Shown: positions 1 through 9,665, counted from the stretch's first letter. The stretch is 64,000 bases of DNA from Nemopilema nomurai (GCA_003864495.1 ML133365.1:975344-1039343), one strand, 5' to 3'. Made by a program: numbers and translations. The notes: generated from the letters alone by a model not told the origin.

Positions 1-1945
1 CTAAAACTAACACAAATGCAATTGAAATATGCAATTAGAATGAAAATTGCAACAATATAATGCCTCTAAGTACCTGGACGTCTCTTTTTGGTGTCCCTTT
101 TCCATTTCGCTTCGTTTCACTTTCGGAACATCCTACAAAGTGGAAAGCATTTCATTTGGGTTCGGACTCCTCTAATACTAACACAAATGCAATTGAAATA
201 TGCAATTAGATGAATATTGCAACAATATAATGCCTCTAAGTACCTGGACGTCTCTTTTTGGTGTCCCTTTTTTCATTTCGGGTGGTTTCACTTTCGGAAC
301 ATCCTACAAAGTGGAAAGCATTCCATTTCGGTTGGGTCTCTTCTAAACTAACACAAATGCAATTGAAATATGCAATTAGAATGAAAATTGCAACAATATA
401 ATGCCTCTAAGTACCTGGACGTCTCTTTTTGGTGTCCCTTTTTCCATTTCGGGTGGTTTCACTTTCGGAACATCATACAAAGTAGAAAGCATTCCATTTG
501 GGTTGGTCTCTTCTAAACTAACACAAATGCAATTGAAATATGCAATTAGAATGAAAATTGCAACAATATAATGCCTCTAAGTACCTGGACGTCTCTTTTG
601 GTGTCCTTTTCCATTTCGGGTGGTTTCACTTTCGGAACAGCATACAAAGTAGAAAGCATTCCATTTGGGTTGGGTCTCTTCTAAAACTAACACAAATGCA
701 ATTGAAATATGCAATTAGAATGAAAATTGCAACAATATAATGCCTCTAAGTACCTGGACGTCTCTTTTTGGTGTCCCTTGTTCCATTTCGCTTCGTTTCA
801 CTTTCGGAACATCCTACAAAGTGGAAAGCATTTCATTTGGGTTCGGACTCCTCTAATACTAACACAAATGCAATTGAAATATGCAATTAGATTGAATATT
901 GCAACAATATAATGCCTCTAAGTACCTGGACGTCTCTTTTTGGTGTCCCTTTTTTCATTTCGGGTGGTTTCACTTTCGGAACATCCTACAAAGTGGAAAG
1001 CATTCCATTTCGGTTGGGTCTCTTCTAATACTAACACAAATGCAATTGAAATATGCAATTAGAATGAAAATTGCAACAATATAATGCCTCTAACTACCTG
1101 CACATGTCTTCTTGGTGTCCCTTTTTCCATTTCGGCAGGTTTCACTTTTGGAACTTCATACAAAGTAGAAAGCATTCCATTTGGGTTGGGTCTCTTCTAA
1201 AACTAACACAAATGCAATTGAAATATGCAATTAGAATGAAAATTGCAACAATATAATGCCTCTAAGTACCTGGACGTCTCTTTTTGGTGTCCCTTGTTCC
1301 ATTTCGCTTCGTTTCACTTTCGGAACATCCTACAAAGTGGAAAGCATTTCATTTGGGTTCGGACTCCTCTAATACTAACACAAATGCAATTGAAATATGC
1401 AATTAGATTGAATATTGCAACAATATAATGCCTCTAAGTACCTGGACGTCTCTTTTTGGTGTCCCTTTTTTCATTTCGGGTGGTTTCACTTTCGGAACAT
1501 CCTACAAAGTGGAAAGCATTCCATTTCGGTTGGGTCTCTTCTAATACTAACACAAATGCAATTGAAATATGCAATTAGAATGAAAATTGCAACAATATAA
1601 TGCCTCTAAGTACCTGGACGTCTCTTTTTGGTGTCCTTTTTCCATTTCGGGTGGTTTCACTTTCGGAACATCATACAAAGTAGAAAGCATTCCATTTGGG
1701 TTTGGTCTCTTCTAAAACTAACACAAATGCAATTGAAATATGCAATTAGAATGAAAATTGCAACAATATAATGCCTCTAAGTACCTGGACGTCTCTTTTT
1801 GGTGTCCCTTTTTCCATTTCGGGTGGTTTCACTTTCGGAACATCATACAAAGTAGAAAGCATTCCATTTGGGTTGGGTCTCTTCTAAAACTAAGACAAAT
1901 GCAATTGAAATATGCAATTAGAATGAAAATTGCAACAGTATAATG
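1..1945. repeat. Satellite A: 172-bp tandem array with a higher-order pattern
   Basis: Head-to-tail tandem repeat of about 172 bp, roughly eleven copies, already mid-unit at base 1, so the array continues to the left. Three monomer types can be told apart. A has CGCTTCG in the middle and TTTCATTTGGGTTCGG. B has TTTTTTCATTTCGGG and CCATTTCGGTTGGG. C has AAAGTAGAAAGC and CCATTTGGGTTGGG. Approximate starts: A 49, B 217, C 389, C 558, A 727, B 899, C 1071, A 1243, B 1415, C 1587, C 1758. The order is therefore ABCC-ABC-ABCC, and 727-1070 is nearly the same as 1243-1586. Each monomer carries a short internal repeat of ATGCAATT around GAAAT. The 61-codon open frames running through each monomer follow from the repeat and shift frame every copy (172 is not a multiple of 3); they are not genes. 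Confidence 0.96.
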
Positions 1946-2205
1946 CTTCTAACTACCTGACCATTTGTTCTTGGTGTTTCATTTCCATTTTGGGTCGTTT
2001 CTTCTTTGGGAAATCCTACAAATTAAAAAGCATTCAGTTTAGGTTGCGTCTTTTCTTACACTAACACAAATGCGATGAAAAAATGCAATTAGAATGAAAG
2101 TCGAAACAGTATAATGTTTCTTACCTCCTGGTCATCTGGTTTTGGTGTCTCTTGTTCTATTCCGGGTCTTTTTACTTTCGAAACATCCTAAGAATTGAAT
2201 GGAGT
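1946..2205. repeat. Degenerate right edge of satellite A
   Basis: About one and a half further 172-bp units are recognisable but strongly diverged. Landmarks such as the repeated ATAATG..TCTAAC/TTAC..CTGG, TTGGTGT and CACTAACACAAATGC survive with many substitutions and small gaps. Homology fades out near 2200, where unique sequence begins. Decay toward an array edge is usual for satellites, because homogenisation by unequal exchange is weaker there. Confidence 0.85.
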
Positions 2206-2964
2206 TGACTTTCAAAATTCTGTTTGATTTCTGGTCAAATTGTGTTACCCAGAGAATATTTTGCAATTCTATCACATAGTTGCAAGCTTTTCCATAATCC
2301 GTAGTTATTATTTGAGGTGCAAGGAATAACTTTCTTGGAGAAAATAAATTCCTCCTTTAATAACAGGGATTTTTCCAAGGAAGGTAATTTTTGCACTTCT
2401 TCCAATCACACCTCCAGATATCCATTTAAGGCAACTACCCATTTATTTAAGAGCTTTAAGATAACATTTATGTAACGGAAAAGTGGGACTGTAGCTGCAA
2501 GTAGCTTCTCCAACCAAAGTATAAGGTTTGAGGTGCTGCACACTCACAAGTCCTTTTGCGACCTTTTAATTTAACATTTTTGTTACGTTTATAGAGATAA
2601 TTTAAAAAGTGCTTTCCTTGACTTTATTAAGGAATCTCCCTTTTCTGACGCCTTCTGCAAATTAAAGAGAAGCACTAGCTGCCCTTCTTGTTATCTTGTT
2701 CTTTAATATTTTGTTTCTTTCTCGCTTGTGCCTTTAAGATTTTCGATGCAGATCAATGATCTCCATTTCTATATTCTGTTCGTGGGTCTTATACTCTTCA
2801 GCAGAAGGCAAGTTAATCGTAACCTGTAAGACCGATTTTTAGATATAGATTAATTCCATTAATAACCAAGATTAAAGAGAAACACGAAGAGATGATTAAC
2901 TGCTTTAATAGTCTCCGAAACCATTTGAATGGTGAAAAATCAACATTTTTTGGGAGATATTGGA
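2206..2964. other. Low-copy AT-rich spacer, no gene seen
   Basis: Unique, AT-rich sequence between the decayed end of satellite A and the last integrase-like exon. I see no convincing exon, RNA gene or tandem repeat. A plus-strand open frame at 2892-3170 is antisense to the integrase-like exon and is not supported as a gene. Confidence 0.6.
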
Positions 2965-3137
2965 CTAATCTTCACCATTTTTTTCCAACTGAACTGGTAT
3001 TCCAGCCTCTCGATTATATAGCAATCGGAGAGGCAAAACTTCTGTTGAACAATGCACATTTGTCTAAGTGCAAAGAAAACAGGGTCAAGGAGCAGGTCCC
3101 ATTTATTTTGCCTATCGTTCACCATTTATCGAGTGAC
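2965..3137 (-). CDS. Integrase-like gene, last exon (two frame breaks)
   Basis: The acceptor TTTATTTTCAG at 3138 is strong and its phase fits the donor at 3323. The readable part MVNDRQNKWDLLLDPV (from 3125) is the conserved helix that follows the DDE core in gypsy-type integrases. At 3137-3125 the frame entering from the splice site is one base out. Near 3063 it slips again: TNVHCSTEVLP and YNREAGIPV lie in the next frame, where this family usually has a VH-S-TK-P..L-YGREA-like stretch. A stop follows at 2967-2965. Both breaks look like loss of one A within a short A run. I do not assign a function to the broken product. Confidence 0.66.
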
Positions 3138-3322
3138 CTGAAAATAAACTCATTCATCAATAATTTATGAATACCTTGATTAAGAATACAATAGAAAAGC
3201 CATAATCAAACATAAATTTTCGCTACATTTAAACCTTTCATGTATTCATGTTACTATAATTGAGTCGATTCAGCCTCAGCTATTTAGCTGTATATACCAA
3301 AAAAGATGAAGAAATTACCTAC

Positions 3323-3440
3323 CTCTTTACAGTTTGGTTCGTTTTTCATCCAAGCCGTTGGTTTGAGGATGGTAGCAGCGGGTTTGCTTCCACTCTACTT
3401 TTAAATATTTATAGAACGCACCAATTTTAGTCATCCTTTA
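3323..3440 (-). CDS. Integrase-like gene, exon with the third catalytic residue (frame-broken)
   Basis: HPQTNGLDE is read at 3371-3345; its Glu is the third member of the D,D,E triad. The donor is AAGAG|GTAGGT, ending in phase 2, which matches the next exon. Right after the Glu the frame slips by one base near 3344-3340: the expected continuation (ending NQTVKR) is in the next frame, consistent with one missing base. The exon start is uncertain. The nearest good acceptor, AAACAACAG at 3449-3441, would put TAA first in the frame that leads to HPQTNG, so the true start may be slightly further in, or a further error may lie here. Confidence 0.6.
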
Positions 3441-3677
3441 CTGTTGTTTTACTTAAAATTGCACATTTTTATTCACAGCTGCAATTTGATAGCTCTATTA
3501 ACTGAAAGTCCTGTCTACACAAATACGATTTTAGATACAACTCTAATTCTTTATTTCTGTACTCAACCTTATAAGAATCAATGTAGATGTGGTTAAACGT
3601 ATAGCACTATTAACAAAAATGTGTTTAGACACATTTGTAAGCATTCGGACTGCTTACAACCTTATCACTGGTACTAC

Positions 3678-3908
3678 CTTGTTCACGAACTCTATGCCTT
3701 GATCATTCGGGATCTTGTCAGATGCTCCGTGGTCATAGAATAATTTCGATAAGCACTCCGTGACGCAGGACTCTTCTTTTGATACAGTGGGGAATGCCTC
3801 CACCCATTTTGTAAAATAATCCGTAACGGTAAGGATATATTTGTTTCCTCTTGGGGTTTTAGGACCAGCAATGAAGTCTATTCCAACCATTTCCCAAGGT
3901 TTTGACAC
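3678..3908 (-). CDS. Integrase catalytic-core exon (rve domain)
   Basis: A clean 231-nt exon, 77 codons, phase 0 at both ends. The acceptor is TTTTTGATAG|GTGTCA and the donor GAACAAG|GTAGTA. It starts VSKPWEMVGIDFIAGP, with the first catalytic Asp at residue 11. It continues GNKYILTVTDYFTKWVEAFP, then a helix ending LFYDHGA, then the second catalytic Asp at residue 69 in NDQGIEFVNK. The spacing between the two aspartates fits retroviral and gypsy integrase cores. The family catalyses 3'-end processing and strand transfer of DNA with two metal ions. Reading on past the donor gives only ten more residues to a stop, which supports splicing at 3678. This is the best-preserved part of the gene and the surest coding call in the window. 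Confidence 0.88.
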
Positions 3909-4117
3909 CTATCAAAAAGTTTACAGTATGTCATAATGATTCACTTACTTGCAATCCTAAATGAAAAATCTTACAATTTTCGAATTGAGCTCTGTATTTA
4001 TAAACGATGTAATAGACCTCTAATTTTTTAAGCGTCTTACGTTCAAAATAGTTTAGATAAGACTAAAATTATACTTCTGATATATCTTGAAAACGTTTTA
4101 TAAGCGTGTAACGATAC

Positions 4118-4183
4118 CTTGATCGGCTGGAGGTCAACGTCCAAATTGCGTTCCGAAAACTGACATGCCTCGCACAATTTTAT
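4118..4183 (-). CDS. Integrase-like gene, small exon with the C-x2-C half of the zinc-binding domain
   Basis: A 66-nt phase-0 exon of 22 codons. The acceptor is TTTATTTGAAG and the donor ATCAAG|GTATCG. It contains KLCEACQF (the second pair of zinc ligands, C-x2-C) and LQPIK, the usual linker just before the catalytic core of gypsy-type integrases. An in-frame stop lies shortly upstream of the acceptor, and the frame is open through the exon. The combination of motif, linker and splice sites is strong evidence for the exon boundaries. Confidence 0.72.
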
Positions 4184-4508
4184 CTTCAAATAAAAAGCCA
4201 ATGGTTAGAAAGGATACCATGAAATGATCTTGCTAGCAAATGGACTAGGCAAGCAACACCAAGTAACAGTCTTTGCCAGAAGTTATTGATGTAATTTTAA
4301 AAAAACTTTGAAAGAGCTATACGAGCACCAATGTGTCGACACGTCGTTCTAAAAACTTCAAAAATTCAAATATATTCCATGATCTATTGAATCAAGTAAC
4401 AAGTATAAGAATCAAGGCAATGTTGAATGAATAATTTTAAATGCCAGTAAAATTGACGTTACTTCTAAAGTCTGGAATATTACTTTGTGCTCCAGCAAAA
4501 ACTCTTAC

Positions 4509-4651
4509 GCATTGGGAAATGTGGTTTGTCATGTTTTTCCTCTTAAAATCGCGCGAATTTGTTGCTGTTGTCTTCCAAGAACCAAAGTTTCCTTCTACTC
4601 TACTCCCGTGGTATTGATGGAAAACCTCGATCACTTTTTCATGCGTGGTAA
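4509..4651 (-). CDS. Integrase-like gene, exon with degenerate HHCC zinc-binding region (partial)
   Basis: The acceptor is GTTGCAG, followed by two bases that complete the phase-1 codon of the previous exon. The donor is CAATGC|GTAAGAG, in phase 0. The peptide has VIEVFHQYHGS, then EGNFGSWKT, then NMTNHISQC. This follows the retroelement integrase zinc-binding layout H-x4-G-x-H-x-G..KT....M...I..C. The position normally held by the second zinc-binding His is Asn here (GNFG instead of G-H-x-G), so zinc binding would be impaired unless the base is wrong. The region would normally present the DNA end and help multimerise integrase. Confidence 0.62.
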
Positions 4652-4859
4652 CTGCAACTTTCTTGCAGTCGTTGCTCCCAAAATTCCATCTGGAAATTTT
4701 AAAAACAAATCCTTATTTACCTTAAGCTAATCGCTAAAAAAGAACAATATCACAAAAAATACTGTCTTGTTTGCTGCATGTTGAAAGATCGATAGATTGT
4801 TTTCTATTTTCGTCAGGACGCAGAAAGTAAAACACTTATAGCAAGAAAGTTGACGATAC

Positions 4860-5028
4860 CTCTCGAAACGTAATGTTTTGCCATTTTCCTTATCTCAGTC
4901 TCCCGTGATTCGGACATCAACGAAGGGAACTTTCTAGTATAATTGGTGTTGTCTTTCACTTCCAAATAAGCAAAAATTTCTCTCTTTTTTTCGAAATCTG
5001 CCAATACGTCGCTTTGTGAATAGCCACT
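4860..5028 (-). CDS. Integrase-like gene, first recognised exon (partial, leader region)
   Basis: The acceptor is CAACTTTCAG, followed by AGT GGC TAT in phase 0. The donor is GAGAG|GTATCG, so the exon is 169 nt and ends in phase 1. The reading is rich in Lys, Glu and Arg, including EKKREIFAYLEV and ETEIRKMAKHYVSR. In gypsy-derived integrase genes of this type, a charged segment of this kind (short helix, then K-K/R-A-KxY) commonly precedes the zinc-binding domain. No clear domain is visible in this exon alone. I include it because its donor phase matches the acceptor of the next exon and the spacing suits this gene. An overlapping open frame at 4934-5143 in another phase has no recognisable content. 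Confidence 0.5.
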
Positions 5029-7417
5029 CTGAAAGTTGTTTCAAAAATACGTTAAAGAAATTTTCACAGTTAGGACGACAATGAATAGTATTAGATTTAA
5101 TACTTGTTCGATATATCAAAGATTTGATTTCAATCGACAGCAAATAGAAAAGTTGAAATGGGTAGCTATTCTTAGAGTAATTGCTATTTCTAATGGCAAC
5201 GGAAATTTCTCAAAAAAAGGCACACAGCCCTTAACCCTTTATGAAGCATTGTCAAAGAGTCTATGATGCTTTTTCAACACAGATCTATTCAAATGTAGCA
5301 TTATTGTTCGTTTTAAATCTGACTGAACTAAAGTGACTTTAAATTTTTTATATGATTAAATTCATTTTCTGTTTGAACATATAGGATAAATTGGCAAAAC
5401 CTTACTTTCTTTAATAAAGTCTTGTCATTGGCCATCAATATGGGAGGGATAAGTGGAAAAATTGCCTCAAGTGATGAATTCCATTTCAAGAATGGTATAA
5501 ATCAAACGTAACAAAATGATAATTTCTCTTAAAACTAGGTATGTTATCGGATTCATTACTCTGTGCCTAATCCCATCTGGTCAAGTGTGGAGTGCCCCGG
5601 AGCTTTATATTTCAGTAGATTTCGGGCAAAATGGTTTTGTGATTTGTCATAGCTTGCTCAATATTTAGGGCTTTGAAGTATATCTCTGTTTGTAACTGTG
5701 AGAGTGTTTTTTCTAAGAGTTGAGCCATAAAACCTTGGTTTTGAATCGGTGTTTTTTAGGTTAATTTTAACGCAACCCTTTTAAATTTAGTGCGCTGTCC
5801 CTACAGGTTGCATGTTGATAGCAAAATTATTCAAAGATCCAACCTCAACAATTTCAGGAGACAAAGGTACATATTTTATCTTGAAATTATTCGTTGATTT
5901 TTACTTTACAGAATGTGGAAAGCCTTAGAAATCTCGCTTGACTTTTGCTACCAGCCTTAATATTTTGAGAAAAATTCGTTTTGTTTAGAATACTATCACC
6001 GCTCTTCATAGTGGGAATTTATTGATATCTAATCAGTTTGGTTTCATTGTCATTGTCATTGCATACGATCCTTGGCACTCTCGGTAAACGTTTCTGGACA
6101 AAAACATCAATTTTTCGATTACTTCACATTCTGATAGCCGAATTAATAAGGTACATAATGATACCATGTTTGAAGCTACAAGAAGTTTTGAAAATGGAGA
6201 AAATCCCGTATAAACGAAGGTTTCCATAATTTCTTATCAAAGTTTTTAGCAGCGGTTTTCAAATTCCTCGACCTGTTAAGCCGATTATCCTTGTTCGGCT
6301 TCCTTTGGTTTGCGTAAGAGTATGGAACATCCATGGGTTGTTGTGCTTATCTAAAGACGCTAATTGATCCTAAAGCCTAAACTACTTGACCCAGATTGTT
6401 GGTAATATGATCCCGATGTGTATCATCGCAAGTGCGATCAGTAAAATCCCGTTTTCTCCGGACTCAAAATTCCTCTATATACAGGTACGAAAAAGCTATT
6501 TTGTACCAAGGAGCCAATCGAATGGCTCGAAAATTTGCACACAGCCAGGGCGGATGTTGTGCAACCAAAGAGTTTCTCAAAATTTTTTTATTTGTTCTGG
6601 TCCGTCTTTTATACCCAAATACAGCTGCGGGAGGATGGAAAAATTGTTTGCCAATTTTTGACAGGGTATAATTTCAAGAAGAGGAGGAATTTAAAAAATC
6701 TGAGACATTCTTTGGTAGCTTAGGATCTGCACTTCCTGCTGGTAAAAGTCAGATTTTGTTACCTCAAACGCAAGAGTACATAATAGCTTTTGAAGGTGGT
6801 GCACTTTTTTAACAATAAATTCACATGGAAAATAACATCTAACATTATATGCCAATAATTTTGATCTGGCTAGATACGCCATATTCTTGTGTATCGAATG
6901 ATATATACTTTACCCACATTCCTTGAACAGGAAGGAAAAACCAATTTCGTGTTGAAAACGTTTACCGTAACCTTAACGGAGCAAAGACCAAAAATTGAAA
7001 AAGACATCGACCGGATAGATTACCTTCTATCATATTAAAAGAAAACAATTTTCGCTATAATATTTTATAACCATAAATTGGCATGCGATTTCATTCAAGA
7101 ATGTTGTACTTTTTTTACCTTTAAGCTATAATAAGCAGAGCTAAGTGTTTCACAAATCTTTATAATGCATCTTGAGTTCAGTGCTGGTCAACTTTCAAAA
7201 TAGAAATTCAAACTACGGCAAAATACAAACATAAAAAGAAACTAATTGGCTACCTGCAGTGGTTGTTGATCCTTCTCTGACTAACTCTTTGGAAGAAGGT
7301 GACTTCTGAAAGGGGTTGCTTTGGGGCCCTATCAGTATTTATTGAGATCAGGGAAATCGCCCTTTACACTTGCGTTTCACAATGTAGTGAGTTACTAATC
7401 TGTTGCTGATGCCACGA
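5029..7417. other. Low-copy AT-rich region, no supported gene
   Basis: About 2.4 kb without a convincing gene. Short open frames on both strands (for example 6033-6229, 6386-6723 and 6691-6882) show no domain I recognise. The 5' end of the integrase-like gene may lie in its first few hundred bases, but I could not find an exon with a start codon. A weak zinc-finger-like stretch at 6622-6720 is discussed under findings. No RNA gene was seen. Confidence 0.55.
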
Positions 7418-7511
7418 CCTGGGAAGGCAAATGCTATTTTGAAAGCAGAAAGAGTACAGCATAGCACAAACGTAATGATAAATATTGGAAACATTATTGA
7501 GGTTGTCCTTT
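7418..7511 (+). repeat. Diverged direct duplication, copy 1
   Basis: From CTGGGAAGGCAAATGC through AGAGTACAGCATAGCAC to the AT-rich end, this matches 7579-7672 at an offset of 161 bp with only a few substitutions. After about 90 bp the match goes on with a small gap (CTTTTGCTAC in both copies). The offset is not a multiple of three, so it is not a protein repeat. The origin is unknown; a local duplication or two nearby copies of a small dispersed element are both possible. Confidence 0.85.
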
Positions 7512-7578
7512 GCACTTTTGCTACCGACCCATTATCCCATTCAGGTGAGGTGCTGCTGTGTTTCTGCAAATGAAACAA

Positions 7579-7672
7579 CCCGGGAAGGCAAATGCTATTT
7601 TGCAAGCAGAAAGAGTACAGCATAGCACATACGTAATGATTAATATTGGAAGCGTTATTAAGATTTCCTTTT
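7579..7672 (+). repeat. Diverged direct duplication, copy 2
   Basis: Second copy of the segment at 7418-7511. It starts CCGGGAAGGCAAATGC and shares AGAGTACAGCATAGCAC, CGTAATGAT and TAATATTGGAA-like stretches. The sequence between the two copies is unique. Neither copy is flanked by an obvious target-site duplication. Confidence 0.85.
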
Positions 7673-8324
7673 TGCTACAGATCTCAAATGTTCAAACTAA
7701 TTGCTATTTGTGAAAAGAGACATATTTCTCCTTTTGATATATTAGAAGCATATTGGATTGCATTCTTAACTCATTAGGCTATCACGATTTTAATGGATCA
7801 TGTATTTTATCTTACCTATAATAACATTTTTTTACTTTTATCATTTTAGCTATTAGTAAATTATCACAAACTTATTAAAAGATATGAACTTTCGTCGAAG
7901 AATAATTGTAGCGTTTTTTAGAACCTTATACTGGTGCTTGTCATTGACTTCTAAGATCACAGTCTCCTTGAAGAATGCAAAACATAAAATGAGCATTGAT
8001 GCCCTAGGAGCCAAACTCTGAATAACATAATGCAAAGTTGCATTTTACAAAGCAAAATTTATTTGATATTAGACAATATTTTGCAGGCAACGTGGATAAG
8101 TTAGAAATGTGGGGCTCTAAAAAAATGAAGAGGGCTAACACCGAGAAGATGGTTTGAATAGTGTTTCATTATTAAATTTATTTGCATATTTGGAGCTGTG
8201 TCCGTTTAGAAAAAAGACCAGAACAGTATAGCACATTCTGTAGAAAACGCATCTAGCATTTTGGCAGCTTATGGCAGAAGGTTGAACCCCCTTCATTATT
8301 AATTTCGTTGATACAAGGATCGAG
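7673..8324. other. Low-copy AT-rich spacer before satellite B
   Basis: No gene, RNA or repeat recognised. Satellite B homology begins abruptly near 8325, in inverted orientation. A 60-codon minus frame at 7853-8035 has no recognisable content. Confidence 0.55.
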
Positions 8325-8845
8325 CGTGAATATTTTTTTAAATCTGCAGAGATTTTCCGATTATCACGAATACTATACCATTTTTACGATTGAGTTTTTC
8401 TCCAAAACTGTATTAGATATGTAACTCAAACATTTTGGAAGCATTAATTATACAGCATTAGACTGGAAAAAAGCAGGATACATGATGTTTTTCAATTGCA
8501 AAGCTTCATTTTTATTACAACAGACCGAAGCGGCCATAAATTTGTGCAATTCAAAAGTTTTCTGAGGTTAACACACAACTTCAGGGGAAACATTTTCTCA
8601 AAAAAAAATTGTTTAATTAAATAACTCAATCAATAATCCTGTTCAAAAGGTTTGAATGAACATGAATTTAGGCTGAAGTTTGTCAAATTATAACTATTTT
8701 TCTTTACAAACGCGATTGTATTGACGCTGAATATCTAAATCTGCAGAGATTTTCAAATCATCTACAACATTATACACTTTGTACGATTGAATTTGTCTCT
8801 AAAACTATATTAGATATGTAACTCAATCTTACAAGTGTAAATTAT
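8325..8845 (-). repeat. Satellite B, inverted edge segment
   Basis: This stretch is satellite B read backwards relative to the rest of the array. CTGCAGAGATTTTCCGATTATC, read inverted, is the core of the array. GATATGTAACTCAAACATTTTG and TGTGCAATTCAAAAG also match array landmarks only after reverse complementing. It spans part of an L unit (8325-8510), an S-like stretch (8540-8740) and the start of a second L (8745-8845). All are clearly diverged from the interior array. Confidence 0.85.
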
Positions 8846-9665
8846 TGGTGAGAATCTGAAAATCCCTGAAGATTTTGATATTCAGCGTCAATACAATTGC
8901 CTTTTTAACTAAACGGTTAACAATTTGTTAAATTTGAGCTCAATATCATGTTGTTTAAACCTATTGAACAGGAATATTTATTGAGTTGTTTAATTAAAAT
9001 ATATCTCCAGAACGTTTTGCCGTTAAACATCTTGGTTACCCATAAAAAACAATGGGAAGGCAAAAAAATATAGCAATTAGAAAACATCAAGTATCCAGCT
9101 TTTTCCTGTGTAATGGTATACAATTAAACTTGCAAAAAGTTTGAGTTACATATCTAAAAGGGTTTTTGAGGAAAACTCAATCGTACAAAATGCTTACTAT
9201 TGGAGATAACTGGAAAATCAAAGCAGATTTTCATGTTCAGGGTCTATGCAATTGCCTTTTTAACTTAAAGGTTAATAATTTGTTAAATTTGAGCTTAATA
9301 TCGTGTTTGTTTAAGCCTATTGAACAGGAATATTGATTGAGTTGTTTAATTAAAGTATTTTTCGAGAATTTTTTGCTGCTAAAGCTTTGTGTTTCCCACA
9401 AAAAACGATGTTATTTTATCGAGTTATTTTATTTAATCATTTTTTGAGTAATGTTTCCGTTGAAGTTATGTGTTACCCTTAGAAAACTTTCAAATTGCAC
9501 AAATATATCACCGCTTCGATCTGTTAGAGATACTCGGAAAGTCTCTGCAGATTTTGATATTCAACTTCAATACAATCGTGTTTTTAATGAACACTGTTCA
9601 CAATTTGATCAACTTGAGCTAAAATTTGTGTTCTTTTACACCTAATGAACAAGAGCATTGATCGA
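8846..9665 (+). repeat. Satellite B, diverged left edge in forward orientation
   Basis: Forward-oriented but diverged units. They include an L-like unit with AACATCAAGTATCCAGC and TTGAGTTACATATC, a second core with large differences (about 9210-9260), a truncated L of about 80 bp (9341-9422) and then a near-consensus S unit (9423-9665). Identity to the interior consensus rises from left to right, as at the edge of an old satellite array. Confidence 0.85.

Larger units (their letters stand above)
2965..5028 (-). pseudogene. Intron-containing Ty3/gypsy-type integrase gene (GIN1/KRBA2-like), probably broken
   Basis: Six minus-strand exons can be assembled from motif order and splice phase: 5028-4860, 4651-4509, 4183-4118, 3908-3678, about 3440-3323 and 3137-2965. 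The introns I could place are 208, 325, 209 and 185 bp, begin with GT (GTATCG, GTAAGA, GTATCG, GTAGGT) and end with AG; the fourth starts GTAGTA but its end is uncertain. Joined phases agree (1/1, 0/0, 0/0, 2/2). In order the exons carry a lysine-rich leader, an HHCC-like zinc-binding region, the CEAC knuckle, an rve core with DDE residues, and a VNDRQ...WD tail typical of this integrase group. Retrotransposon integrases normally lack introns, so spliceosomal introns point to a host-captured gene or a very old copy. No protease, reverse transcriptase, RNase H or LTR is seen nearby. Three single-base losses break the frame in the last two exons, and one expected zinc-ligand His is Asn. Either it is a pseudogene or these are assembly errors. 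No start codon was found, so the 5' end may lie above 5028. Confidence 0.72.

Noticed and set aside
558..1943. Series of 60-61 codon open frames in each 172-bp unit
   Set aside because: They repeat with the satellite, start at TTG, move to another frame in each copy, and have no recognisable domain. They are a by-product of the tandem repeat.
2892..3170. Plus-strand 92-codon open frame
   Set aside because: It lies antisense to the integrase exon with VNDRQ and WD motifs; the minus-strand reading has family motifs and splice sites.
4485..4730. Plus-strand 81-codon open frame
   Set aside because: Antisense to the zinc-binding exon, with no recognised content.
6041..6062. CATTGT short tandem repeat
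   Set aside because: Fewer than three copies; too short to mean anything.
7348..7623. Minus-strand 91-codon hydrophobic open frame
   Set aside because: It runs through the two copies of the direct duplication in different frames, so its apparent internal similarity is not a protein repeat; no domain or splice support.
2206..8324. A complete retrotransposon around the integrase
   Set aside because: No long terminal repeats, primer-binding site, reverse transcriptase or protease motifs were found on either side, and the integrase is split by introns.
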